From contig CASFKY010000012.1 in the NCBI GenBank assembly GCA_949295465.1, positions 1 to 64,000 of the forward strand: DNA of 64,000 nt, written 5' to 3'. The translations under genes and the position numbers were made by a program. Below, piece by piece: positions 52,747-60,966 of this stretch. Each line of letters opens with the position of its first letter. Position 1 is the first letter of the stretch. The notes under the pieces are model-generated. The model saw nothing but the letters and a program-made list of their open reading frames with translations, searched no databases and was not told where the DNA came from. The stretch is from an uncultured Oscillospiraceae bacterium. Its GTDB lineage: Bacteria; Bacillota; Clostridia; Oscillospirales; Ruminococcaceae.

Positions 52747-53177
52747 AAAGATATCCCCTCCTTTGCCGGCGCGGGCGGCCTTCCGCCCTGTCTTCCGGCG
52801 AATCACACAATTCTCATTCTTAGATTTTATCGGTTTTCAACAGCCTTAGTGTACCACAAACCGCTTTGATTTCACAAGGTACAGACTGCCGAAACCGGCG
52901 GGATATCCCTTTCTTTCCCCTTTTCTTGCAGAGATTTTTCAAAAAAGGCACAAAAAAAGCGGCCCGGAATCCCGCCGCGGGGACCTTCGCAGGGCTTTTT
53001 CCCCGCCTGTTTTGACTCTTTTCGGGCTCTCTGCGCCGCCCCCGGCCCCTTGCCCGGGGCCCTTCTGCCCCCGCTTTGGCCCCTTTTGGCTTTGGCAGAT
53101 TTTCATAAAAGTTTTTTCGGCCGGGTCTTGTCCCTGGAGGAAAGCTCCAAAGATGAACAAAGCATGAACAAAAACTC
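52747..53177. other. Intergenic region between pyk and amt
   Basis: 431 bases, one of the longest empty stretches. Its middle (52960-53110) is GC-rich with a palindromic GGCCCC/GGGGCC cluster. The ends are AT-rich and would carry the pyk and amt promoters. I see no ORF with a start site and no known RNA family. Confidence 0.6.
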
Positions 53178-53206
53178 TTGACCTGTCCCTTTGGCTGTGC
53201 TAGCAT
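53178..53206 (+). promoter_or_regulatory. Promoter of the ammonium transporter gene
   Basis: TTGACC, a 17-base spacer and TAGCAT with an upstream TG (extended -10). Transcription would begin near 53213. Confidence 0.68.
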
Positions 53207-53227
53207 GTGTGCAACAAAACAAATGGC

Positions 53228-53266
53228 AAAGGCGCCGGACGGGTTTTATCCGTCCGACGCCTTTTT
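53228..53266 (+). terminator. Terminator hairpin in the amt leader
   Basis: A stem AAAGGCG-C-CGGACGG/CCGTCCG-A-CGCCTTT with one internal mismatch and loop GTTTTAT, followed by TTTTT. It lies after the amt promoter and before its ribosome binding site (GAGGGGGG at 53291), so it can only act on amt and suggests transcription attenuation. Confidence 0.78.
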
Positions 53267-53299
53267 GTTATTTGGTTTTGAACACAAAAGAGGGGGGAC

Positions 53300-55021
53300 A
53301 TGTACATGTACAATTCTGCAGACGTAACCTGGACATTGGTAGCGGCTTTCCTGGTGTTCTTCATGCAGGCGGGCTTTGCTTTGTGCGAGGCAGGGCTTAC
53401 CCGGGCCAAGAATACCGGCAACATCCTGATGAAGAACATGATGGATTTTTGTATCGGCACGCCCTGCTTCTGGCTGGTGGGCTTCGGGGTGATGTTCGCC
53501 GGCTCGGGCGCGCTGATCGGCGGGTTTGACCCGTTCATCCGGGGCAGCTACAATTTCGGCACCCTGCCCGTCTGGGTGTATGCGGTATTCCAGACGGTGT
53601 TCTGCGCCACCGCCGCCACCATTGTTTCGGGCTCCATGGCCGAGCGCACCAAGTTCAGCGCCTACTGCCTGTACTCCGCTGCCATCAGCCTGATCGTCTA
53701 CCCGATCTCCGGCCACTGGATCTGGGGCGGCGGCTGGCTGTCCCAGCTGGGCTTCCACGATTTTGCCGGCTCCACCGCGGTGCACTTCGTGGGCGGCATC
53801 ACCGCCATGCTGGGCGCCTGGATGCTGGGGCCCCGCATCGGCAAGTATGACAAGGACGGCAAGCCCCGGGCGATCCCCGGCCACAACATGACCGCCATGG
53901 CGCTGGGCGTCTTTGTGCTCTGGTTCTGCTGGTTCGGCTTCAACGGCGGCTCCACCGTCTCCATGACCGGGGACGACACCATGGTCTCCGCCGGCCTCAT
54001 CTGCTTCAACACCAACCTGGCGGCGGCCCTGGCCACTGTGGCCGCCCTGATCACCACCTGGGTGCGCTACGGCAAGCCGGATGTGTCCCTGACCTTCAAC
54101 GGCGCCCTGGCCGGCCTGGTGGCCATCACCGCCGGCTGCGACATGGTGGACCCCTACGGCGCGGCCCTCATCGGCATCCTGGCCGGTGTGCTCTGCGTCT
54201 TCTCGGTGGAGTTCTTTGACAAGATCGCCCACATTGATGACCCGGTGGGCGCGGTCTCGGTTCACTGCGTGAACGGCGCCTGGGGCACCCTGGCCGTGGG
54301 CCTGTTTGCCACCGACGGCGGCCTGTTCTACGGCGGCGGCTTCACCGCCCTGAGCATCCAGGCGCTGGGCGTGGTCTCGGTGGCGGCCTGGGTGCTGGTG
54401 AGCATGTTCATCATCTTCAGCCTCATCAAGATGACCGTGGGGCTGCGGGTCTCCGAACAGGAAGAGATCGACGGTCTGGACATCCATGAGCACGGCCTGG
54501 CCAGCGCCTATGCCGGGTTTGCCATCAGTGACGCCAGCTATGCGGAGCTGGACGTGAACGAAAACACCGATCTGGGCCAGAGCGATGTGACCAAGGCCAG
54601 CCCGGCCCAGGTGGCCGCTGCGGTGAAGGTGCAGAAGGAGGCTCCCCTGCCCGCGGATCTGGACACCGGCATGCACAAGGTGACCATGATCGTACAGCTG
54701 GCCAAGTTCGAGGCCCTGAAGCGGGCCCTGAACGGAGTGGGCGTCACCGGCATGACGGTGACCCAGGTGATGGGCTGCGGCCTGCAGAGAGGCAGCGGCG
54801 AAAAGTACCGGGGCGCTGAGGTGGATTCCACCCTGATGCCCAAGGTGAAGGTGGAAGTGGTGGTGAGCAAGATCCCCGTGGACAAGATCATCGACACCGC
54901 CACCAAGGCCCTGTACACCGGCCACATCGGCGACGGCAAGATCTTCGTCTACAACGTGGCCAAGGTGGTGAAGGTGCGCACCGGCGAGGTGAACTACGAC
55001 GCCTTGCAGGACGTGGAGTGA
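53300..55021 (+). CDS. Ammonium transporter fused to a P-II (GlnB/GlnK) domain
   Basis: 573 residues. About 1-425 is a complete Amt channel with eleven helices: FFMQAGFALCEAGLTRAKN near 20, SGHWIWGGGWLSQLGFHDFAGSTAVHFVGG near 135 with the first pore His region, LWFCWFGFNGGS near 213, and DDPVGAVSVHCVNGAWGTLAVGLFA near 315 with the second His. After a linker of about 30 residues, 456-573 is a P-II signalling domain (HKVTMIVQLAKFEALKRAL, then GMTVTQVMGCG). Its T-loop EKYRGAE keeps the Tyr that is uridylylated in enterobacterial P-II, and GHIGDGKIFVYNV keeps the ATP-binding loop. Normally P-II is a separate protein that blocks the channel. Confidence 0.93.
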   Translation: MYMYNSADVTWTLVAAFLVFFMQAGFALCEAGLTRAKNTGNILMKNMMDFCIGTPCFWLVGFGVMFAGSGALIGGFDPFIRGSYNFGTLPVWVYAVFQTVFCATAATIVSGSMAERTKFSAYCLYSAAISLIVYPISGHWIWGGGWLSQLGFHDFAGSTAVHFVGGITAMLGAWMLGPRIGKYDKDGKPRAIPGHNMTAMALGVFVLWFCWFGFNGGSTVSMTGDDTMVSAGLICFNTNLAAALATVAALITTWVRYGKPDVSLTFNGALAGLVAITAGCDMVDPYGAALIGILAGVLCVFSVEFFDKIAHIDDPVGAVSVHCVNGAWGTLAVGLFATDGGLFYGGGFTALSIQALGVVSVAAWVLVSMFIIFSLIKMTVGLRVSEQEEIDGLDIHEHGLASAYAGFAISDASYAELDVNENTDLGQSDVTKASPAQVAAAVKVQKEAPLPADLDTGMHKVTMIVQLAKFEALKRALNGVGVTGMTVTQVMGCGLQRGSGEKYRGAEVDSTLMPKVKVEVVVSKIPVDKIIDTATKALYTGHIGDGKIFVYNVAKVVKVRTGEVNYDALQDVE

Positions 55022-55045
55022 TCTACCTGCCTGATTTTCATCTTT

Positions 55046-55081
55046 AGTCTCTTTCCATAATCAAGTCTCTTTCCATAATCA
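55046..55081. repeat. Two tandem copies of an 18-base sequence
   Basis: AGTCTCTTTCCATAATCA occurs twice without gap, between the amt stop and its terminator. Probably a small slippage duplication. Confidence 0.85.
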
Positions 55082-55092
55082 GCCATTTTCCA

Positions 55093-55136
55093 AAAGCGGG
55101 ACCTCTTTTGTAGGGTTTTGAGGTCCTGCTTTCTTT
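55093..55136 (+). terminator. Intrinsic terminator of amt
   Basis: Stem AAAGCGGGACCTC/GAGGTCCTGCTTT with one G-T pair, followed by CTTT. Confidence 0.78.
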
Positions 55137-55142
55137 GGTCCC

Positions 55143-55193
55143 AAAAAGCCCCGCCGCCCGGCCGGTCCCAAAAGGGCAGGCGGGCGGCGGGGC
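55143..55193 (-). terminator. Intrinsic terminator of the DUF362 gene
   Basis: A 13-bp perfect stem GCCCCGCCGCCCG/CGGGCGGCGGGGC, followed on the minus strand by TTTTTGG. Confidence 0.85.
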
Positions 55194-55213
55194 AAAATTT
55201 GGGGATACAAAGA

Positions 55214-56338
55214 TTATTTCAGCTTGATCAGCTCATATTCCCGGCTGCCCAGGCCCAGCTTTTCGGCGTGGATCTGGGTAAAATGCCAGTCGGTGACCGG
55301 GGCCGTATTGGTGAAGTGGTCGTGATGGTCGGTAAAATCGGGCCGGGCCATGGCGTCCCACAAGAGGGTGCCGGGCAGGGGCTGCTGGGCGTTGCACAGG
55401 TCGGCACAGGCCTCGTCCAGAGCCACCGGGTCAAAGCTGGCCAGCATGCCGATGTTGGGCAGGATGGGGGCGTCGTTCTCGGCGTGGCAGTCGCACTGGG
55501 GGCTCACGTCCACGATCAGGCTGATGTGGAAGTGGGGCCGGCCCCGGCAGATGGCCGCCGCGTACTCGGCGATCTTGTAATCCAGGATCTCATTGGCATG
55601 GCCGTTGGCGTTGTACACCGCGTCAAAGTTGCAGGCGCCCAGGCAGCGGCCGCAGCCCACGCACTTGTCCTGGAGGATCTGGGCCTTGCCGTCCGGCCCG
55701 AAGGCCACCGCGTCCTGGCCGCAGGCCCGCTCGCAGCCGTGGCAGCCCACGCACTTTTTCTGGTTTACCTGGGGCTTGCCGCTGTTGTGCTGCTCCATCT
55801 TGCCGGCCCGGCTGCCGCCGCCCATGCCGATGTTCTTCAGCGCGCCGCCGAAGCCGGTGGCCTCATGGCCCTTGAAATGGCTCAGGCTGATGAGAATGTC
55901 CGCATCCATCAGGGCCCGACCCACCTTGGCCTGCTTCACATATTCCCCGTCCGGCAGGTCCACCAGCACCTCGTCGGTGCCCTTGAGCCCGTCGGCAATC
56001 AGGATCTGACAGCCGGTGGTGGTGGGGTTGAAGCCGTTCTCGGCGGCCGCCTCCAGGTGATCCAGGGCGTTCTTGCGCTTGCCCCGGTAGAGGGTGTTGC
56101 AGTCGGTGAGGAAGGGCAGGCCTCCCTGCTCCTTCACCACCTCGGCCACCGCCCTGGCGTACTGGGGCCGCAGATAGGACAGGTTGCCCGGCTCGCCGAA
56201 ATGGATCTTGATGGCCACAAACTGCTTGTTCATGTCGATGTTGCCGATGCCCGCCGCCCGGATCAGCCGCTGCAGCTTGTGGGGCAGGCTCTCCTTGCCA
56301 TAGCTGCGGAAATCGGTGAAATATACCTTTGATGCCAT
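55214..56338 (-). CDS. DUF362 protein with two 4Fe-4S clusters
   Basis: 374 residues from ATG 56338 (MASKVYFTDFRSYGKESLP), with GGAGGAAAGAC upstream. The DUF362 part surrounds a ferredoxin insert: CVGCHGCERACGQD near 190 and CVGCGRCLGACNFD near 218, each a CxxCxxCxxxC pattern for 4Fe-4S. GHEATGFGGALKNIGMG near 160 is the family mark. Function unknown; such proteins are called Fe-S or nickel-binding or 'uncharacterised ferredoxin'. It is 58 bases after uppP on the same strand and may be cotranscribed. Confidence 0.87.
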   Translation of the reverse strand: MASKVYFTDFRSYGKESLPHKLQRLIRAAGIGNIDMNKQFVAIKIHFGEPGNLSYLRPQYARAVAEVVKEQGGLPFLTDCNTLYRGKRKNALDHLEAAAENGFNPTTTGCQILIADGLKGTDEVLVDLPDGEYVKQAKVGRALMDADILISLSHFKGHEATGFGGALKNIGMGGGSRAGKMEQHNSGKPQVNQKKCVGCHGCERACGQDAVAFGPDGKAQILQDKCVGCGRCLGACNFDAVYNANGHANEILDYKIAEYAAAICRGRPHFHISLIVDVSPQCDCHAENDAPILPNIGMLASFDPVALDEACADLCNAQQPLPGTLLWDAMARPDFTDHHDHFTNTAPVTDWHFTQIHAEKLGLGSREYELIKLK

Positions 56339-56396
56339 TGTCTTTCCTCCACATCCAGGGCCCCGCCGGGGCCCGCGTTTTTTCTGTTGCCGGGCC

Positions 56397-57266
56397 TCAG
56401 CCCAGCACCTTCTCCCAGAAAGCCACCGAGAGCACCAGCGCCCCCAGGAAGATCCGATACCAGCCAAACACCTTGAAGCTGTGGCGCTTGACATAGTTCA
56501 TCAAAAAGCGGATGGCCGCCACGCTCACCAGAAAGGCCACCAGCATGCCCACCAGCAGCACCGCCACTTCCTGCCCGGTGAAGCTGTTGCCCTCGGCCAC
56601 AAACTTCACCAGTTTGAGGCCGCTGGCCCCGAACATCACCGGGATGGCCAGATAGAAGGTGAACTGGGCCGCCAGCGGGCGGGAGGTGCCCAGCAGCAGC
56701 CCGCCCACGATGGTGGCGCCGCTGCGGCTGGTGCCCGGGATCAGGGCCAGCACCTGCCAGATGCCGATGATCACCGCGTCCCGGTAAGTGAGCTGTTCCA
56801 TGCGGACGATGCGGGGCCGGCGGCGCCGGTCCTCCACCACCAGAAACAGCACGCCGTACAGGATGAGCATGAGGCCCACCACCGGCGCGTTGTAGAGGTG
56901 TTCATCCAGCCAATCGTCCAACGGCAGCCCGATGATGGCGGCGGGCAGGCTGGCCACCAGGATCTTGGCCCACAAAATCCACTTTTCCCGGTCACACCGG
57001 GCCAGCAGCTTCTGGGGCAGCGAGCCCCCCTCCGCCTCGCCGGCAGGCAGCTTGCGGAAGGGCCAGAGCCGCCCGAAATACAGCAGCACCACCGCCAGGA
57101 TGGCCCCCAGCTGGATCACCACCCGGAACATGCTCACAAAGGCGTCGCTGAGTTCAAACTGCACCACCTGCTCCACCAGGATCATGTGGCCGGTGCTGGA
57201 GACAGGCAGCCATTCGGTGATGCCCTCCACGATGCCCATCAGCACCGCTTTCAAAACTTCAAGCAT
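56397..57266 (-). CDS. uppP: Undecaprenyl-diphosphatase (bacitracin resistance protein)
   Basis: 289 residues, about eight helices, BacA family. It removes a phosphate from undecaprenyl diphosphate to recycle the carrier for peptidoglycan and other glycans. Signatures: EGITEWLPVSSTGH near residue 14 and PGTSRSGATIVGGLL near 188. A TATAAT on the minus strand at 57401-57396 is its likely -10, with a GC-rich leader of about 125 nt. Confidence 0.95.
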   Translation of the reverse strand: MLEVLKAVLMGIVEGITEWLPVSSTGHMILVEQVVQFELSDAFVSMFRVVIQLGAILAVVLLYFGRLWPFRKLPAGEAEGGSLPQKLLARCDREKWILWAKILVASLPAAIIGLPLDDWLDEHLYNAPVVGLMLILYGVLFLVVEDRRRRPRIVRMEQLTYRDAVIIGIWQVLALIPGTSRSGATIVGGLLLGTSRPLAAQFTFYLAIPVMFGASGLKLVKFVAEGNSFTGQEVAVLLVGMLVAFLVSVAAIRFLMNYVKRHSFKVFGWYRIFLGALVLSVAFWEKVLG

Positions 57267-57456
57267 AGGTTCTCCCCTTTTTTCCCTGGCCGGACGCCGC
57301 CGGGCAGGATTCGGTATTTTTCGCCTGTAAAAAAGCTATGATGAAAATGGGGCGCAAAGGGCCGGGCCTTGGCCCCGCCTGGCGCACCCCGTTTTATTAT
57401 AGCATAAAGCCCCCCAAAACAGAACGGTTTTGCGGTTTTTGCCCGGCGGCAAAGGA

Positions 57457-57485
57457 TTGCCCTTTTTTCGCAAAGTATTTATAAT
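57457..57485 (+). promoter_or_regulatory. Promoter of the bacterial-PH gene pair
   Basis: TTGCCC, a 17-base spacer and a perfect TATAAT, about 58 bases before the ATG at 57543, which follows AAGGAGG. Confidence 0.75.
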
Positions 57486-57542
57486 ACTTTTGTATATCCG
57501 TCCTGGCCCGGGGTACTGCCCGGGGGCTTTCAAGGAGGTTCT

Positions 57543-57956
57543 ATGATCATTCGCCTTTCTCCCGCCGGCATCCAGCTCACCGGGGTCTGGCTTTTGCTGG
57601 GCGGCGGGCTGACGGGGGCCGTCCTTTTCTGGCTGAACCATCTGGCGGGGGCGCTGGCCTGGGGGCTGGCCCTGCTGTTCTGCCTCTACTGCCTGCTGGG
57701 GTATCTGCCCGGGCTGGAGATCCTCATTGACGACACCGAGCTGTGCATCCGCTCGGGGGTGCTGTTCCCCTGCGTCAAGCGGATCCCTCTGCGGGCCCTG
57801 TGCGGGGTGGTGCGATATTCCTCCCCCCTCTCCCGGTTTTCGGGCTGCCAGACCCTGCTGCTCTATGCGGGGGGCGGGCTGGCCTGCCTGCTGCCGGCCC
57901 TGACTTTGGCGGACGCTGAGGCCCTCACCTTTCTGTTGCAGGGAGGCCGGCCATGA
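57543..57956 (+). CDS. Bacterial PH domain membrane protein, short (YdbS-like)
   Basis: 137 residues: two N-terminal helices (WLLLGGGLTGAVLFWLN and LAWGLALLFCLYCLLGYL), then a bPH2 (DUF304) domain with LEILIDDTELCIRSGVLFPCVKRIPL. Pairs of short and long bPH2 proteins (YdbS/YdbT) are common in Firmicutes; in Bacillus they affect sensitivity to some antimicrobial peptides. The next gene overlaps by four bases (ATGA). Confidence 0.83.
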   Translation: MIIRLSPAGIQLTGVWLLLGGGLTGAVLFWLNHLAGALAWGLALLFCLYCLLGYLPGLEILIDDTELCIRSGVLFPCVKRIPLRALCGVVRYSSPLSRFSGCQTLLLYAGGGLACLLPALTLADAEALTFLLQGGRP

Positions 57957-59314
57957 CCTTCCGCCGGTTTCATCCCCTGTACAGCCTGCACATCGTGCGC
58001 AAATGGCTGGCCCTCTGCCTGCTGCCCATGCTCCGGGCCCTGATCCGATTCGACTGGCCCAGCCTGGTGCTGGCCCTGCGGCAGGACGCCCTCATTCTCC
58101 TGGTGCTGCTGGGCTTCAGCTTTGTGATGTGGCAGTGCTCCGGCTGGCGGCTGGAGGGCGACCTGCTCACCATCCGCCTGGGGGTGCTGTTCCGCCTGCG
58201 CCGGCAGGTGCGGATTCCGGAGCTGGCCTCCGCCCTGGTGGTGCGGCCCTTTCTGTTCCGGCTGGTGGGGGCCAGCCGGCTGACGGTGTACACCCGCCAG
58301 AGCCTGCCCGGCAGCATCACCCTCTGTCTGCCCCGCCGGGATGCCCAGGCTCTGGCCCGGGCCCTGATGCCCGCCGAGAGTGAAAACCCGGTGTTCGCCC
58401 CGGTGGGGGTGGAGCGGCTGAGCATGCTGGTGCTGGGCTTCAACGTGACCCTTACCGGCCTGATGGCGGTGTACAGTGCCCGCAAAACCCTGAACGAGCT
58501 GGACCCCTTTCTCACCCAGACCGCCTGGCAGGGACTTTTGCAGGCGGAGGCCCTGGTGCGGCGGGTACTGCCCGCCGGGCTGGCCTGGCTGGTAACCCTG
58601 GGGTTTTTGTTCTATGTGTTCAGCCTGGGATACAATTTTCTCTGCCGGGCCAACCTGCGGGTGGCCCGGGATCACCAGGTGCTGGTGGCCCGGTACGGGC
58701 TGCTGCGGGTGAGCGAGCGGCGGGTGTGGCTGGACGCGGTCACCAGCTGCCAGGTGCGGGTGAGCCCCGCCGCCCGGCTGCTGGGCCGATACCCGGTGTA
58801 CCTGGCCGCCGGCCATGACCAGGGGCTGGAGTCTCCCCTTTTCCTGTGCAAAAAGGGGGATTGGCTCAGCCTGCGTCGGCTGATGCCCGGGCTGTACCTG
58901 CCCCCCAGCCGGTACGAGTCCACCAGGGGCCGCAGCCTGGCCGCCTTTTTCTGGTTCCCGGCGGGGGGGATGGGCCTCTGCCTGCTGCTGGCCATCCTGA
59001 GCCGCGCCCTCTGGCCCGCCTACACCTTTCTGTTTTTGTTCGGGATGCTCTTTTTCGGCTGTCTGGGGCTCCAGGCCGCCGAGGGGTTCCGGCGGGAGGG
59101 GGTGGGGCGCACCGGCTCCAGCCTGACCCTGTGCTACACCCGCCGGCTCACCCGGTATGAGGTCTGTGTCTTTTCGGATCTTGCCCGGACGGTGTTCCGC
59201 CAGAATCCCTTCAGCGCGCTGAAGGGGCGGGGCACCTTCACCCTGAAACTGCCCGCTGCCCGCTATCGAATCCGCAGCGTTTCGGCCCGCACGGCCCGGA
59301 ACCTGCCCCTGTAG
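57953..59314 (+). CDS. Bacterial PH domain membrane protein, long (YdbT-like)
   Basis: 453 residues with several membrane helices in pairs. bPH2 segments follow each pair, for example WRLEGDLLTIRLGVLFRLRRQVRIPEL near 65, NLRVARDHQVLVARYGLLRVSERRVWLDAV near 240, and a third at the C-terminus. This is the long member of the YdbS/YdbT pair, cotranslated with the preceding gene. Function in the envelope is not known in detail. Confidence 0.83.
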   Translation: MTFRRFHPLYSLHIVRKWLALCLLPMLRALIRFDWPSLVLALRQDALILLVLLGFSFVMWQCSGWRLEGDLLTIRLGVLFRLRRQVRIPELASALVVRPFLFRLVGASRLTVYTRQSLPGSITLCLPRRDAQALARALMPAESENPVFAPVGVERLSMLVLGFNVTLTGLMAVYSARKTLNELDPFLTQTAWQGLLQAEALVRRVLPAGLAWLVTLGFLFYVFSLGYNFLCRANLRVARDHQVLVARYGLLRVSERRVWLDAVTSCQVRVSPAARLLGRYPVYLAAGHDQGLESPLFLCKKGDWLSLRRLMPGLYLPPSRYESTRGRSLAAFFWFPAGGMGLCLLLAILSRALWPAYTFLFLFGMLFFGCLGLQAAEGFRREGVGRTGSSLTLCYTRRLTRYEVCVFSDLARTVFRQNPFSALKGRGTFTLKLPAARYRIRSVSARTARNLPL

Positions 59315-59360
59315 CGGCGGCGGCCAGCACACCTATATATAAAAGGAAGCGGAAGTACAA

Positions 59361-60020
59361 ATGTTTCAGACAGTAATCTTTGATTTGGACGGCACCCTTC
59401 TCAACACCATCCAGGACCTGGCCTACTGCGCCAATCTGGTCTGCCGGGCCCACGGCTGGCCCACCTATTCGGTGGACACCTACAAGACCTTTGTGGGCAA
59501 CGGGATGCCCAAACTGGTGGAGCGGTTTTCTCCCCCGGACCAGCGCACCCCCGAGGCTCTGGCCCGGACCCTGGAGGAATACCTGAAGGCTTACTCCCTC
59601 CACAAGGAGGACACCACCGCCCCCTACCCCGGGATCCCTCAGCTGCTGGCTGACCTGAAGCGGGAGGGGGTCCAGACCGGGGTGCTCAGCAACAAGGACG
59701 ACGGCCCCGCCAAGGCGGTGGTGGAACACTACCTGCCCGGTCTGGTGCACCTGGTGAAAGGCCGGGTGGACGGGGTGCCCGCCAAGCCCGACCCCACCAG
59801 CCTGCACCACCTGATGGATGAATTGGGAGCCGACCCGGCCGCCACCCTCTTTGTGGGGGACAGCAATGTGGACATCCTCACCGGCCGCAACGGAGGGCTG
59901 ACCACCTGCGGGGTGCTGTGGGGTTTCCGCACCCGGGAGGAACTGCGGCAGGCCGGGGCCGACTACCTGGCCGCCGACACCGGGGAACTGGCCAAACTGA
60001 TCCGGGAGGGAACAGTATGA
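59361..60020 (+). CDS. HAD family hydrolase, phosphoglycolate phosphatase-like
   Basis: 219 residues. HAD motif I FDLDGTLLNT at residue 7, motif II VLSNK near 113, motif III Lys around AKPDPTS, and motif IV FVGDSNVDILTGRNGG near 172. The cap (subclass I) matches Gph/PGP-like enzymes, which act on phosphoglycolate or other small phosphates. Its TGA overlaps the next ATG. Confidence 0.85.
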   Translation: MFQTVIFDLDGTLLNTIQDLAYCANLVCRAHGWPTYSVDTYKTFVGNGMPKLVERFSPPDQRTPEALARTLEEYLKAYSLHKEDTTAPYPGIPQLLADLKREGVQTGVLSNKDDGPAKAVVEHYLPGLVHLVKGRVDGVPAKPDPTSLHHLMDELGADPAATLFVGDSNVDILTGRNGGLTTCGVLWGFRTREELRQAGADYLAADTGELAKLIREGTV

Positions 60021-60901
60021 ACCGACATGCCCCGGCCCTGGCGGTATTGGCCGCCGCCGTCCTCTGGAGCCTCATCAGCATTTTTGTGCGGGGGCTCTCC
60101 GCCCTGGGTTTTGACAGCATGCAGATCGTGGCGGGCCGGTGCCTGCTCAGCGCCCTGCTCACCTTCCTGTTTCTCTTTTTCAGAGACCGCCGGCTGCTGC
60201 GGGTGCGCCCCAGGGACCTGTGGCTCTTTGCGGGCACCGGGCTGATGAGCATGGTCTTTTTCAACTGGTGTTATTTTTCCACCATCCGCGCCGCCGGGGC
60301 CGGCATCGCGGTGGTGCTGCTGTACACCAGCCCCATCTGGGTGATGCTCTTTTCGGCCCTCTTTTTCAAGGAGAAGATCGGCCCCGCCAAACTCCTGGCC
60401 CTGGCCTGTACCTTTGGGGGCTGCGTGCTGGTGGCCGGCTATACCGGCGGCCAGACCCTGACGGGCGGCGGCATCCTGATCGGGGTGTGCAGCGGTATCG
60501 GCTATGCCCTCTACTCCATCTTCGGGCAGGCGGCCCTGAGCCGTGGGTACCACACCTTCACGGTCACCGCTTACACCTTCTTTTTTGCAGCGGCCGGGTG
60601 CCTGCTGCTCACCTCTCCCCTCCAGCTGGCCCGGCTCTGTGCCCAGCCCCTGGCCCTGGGGGAAGTGCTCATCAACACCCTGATTTGCAGCATCCTGCCC
60701 TACCTGCTCTACACCTGGGGTCTTGCCCGGATGGAGGCAGGGCGGGCGGCCATCCTGGCCACAGCCGAGCCCCTCAGCGCCACCCTCATCGGGATTTTTT
60801 TGTGGGGTGAGCCCCTCACCCCCGCCAAGTGCGCCGGGGTGGCCCTCATCTTCGCGGCGGTGGTTCTGCTGAACCGGCGGGAAACCGCCCGTGCCCACTG
60901 A
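60017..60901 (+). CDS. DMT superfamily EamA transporter
   Basis: 294 residues, ten predicted helices in two EamA repeats (AVLWSLISIFVRGLSALGF, and in the second half ICSGIGYALYSIFGQAALSR-like). The C-terminal ATAEPLSATLIGIFLWGEPLTP is the typical EamA end. Drug/metabolite exporter with unknown substrate. The start at 60017 overlaps the HAD gene stop (ATGA); cotranscribed with it. Confidence 0.87.
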   Translation: MNRHAPALAVLAAAVLWSLISIFVRGLSALGFDSMQIVAGRCLLSALLTFLFLFFRDRRLLRVRPRDLWLFAGTGLMSMVFFNWCYFSTIRAAGAGIAVVLLYTSPIWVMLFSALFFKEKIGPAKLLALACTFGGCVLVAGYTGGQTLTGGGILIGVCSGIGYALYSIFGQAALSRGYHTFTVTAYTFFFAAAGCLLLTSPLQLARLCAQPLALGEVLINTLICSILPYLLYTWGLARMEAGRAAILATAEPLSATLIGIFLWGEPLTPAKCAGVALIFAAVVLLNRRETARAH

Positions 60902-60915
60902 ATCGTACAGCAAAC

Positions 60916-60955
60916 GGCGCCCCTTGCGTTGGCAAGGGGCGCCATTCTGATTTTG
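60916..60955. terminator. Bidirectional terminator between the DMT and sortase genes
   Basis: A perfect 12-bp stem GGCGCCCCTTGC/GCAAGGGGCGCC with a GTTG loop, followed by ATTCTGATTTT. Genes converge on it. Confidence 0.78.
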
Positions 60956-60966
60956 AAGGGAATTTT

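Noticed and set aside
52930..53160. Small protein frames in the pyk-amt gap
   Set aside because: Frames are short, basic and Gly/Ala/Pro-rich with no start signal, as expected from GC-rich noncoding DNA.
55163..55177. GGTCCCAAAAGG matches part of the 19-nt radical SAM element
   Set aside because: Only about 11 bases match, and it lies in the loop of the DUF362 terminator, not near a promoter.
56358..56380. Hairpin GGGCCCC/GGGGCCC followed by TTTTTT on the plus strand
   Set aside because: No plus-strand gene ends here; on the minus strand, where uppP and DUF362 are transcribed, there is no T run after it.
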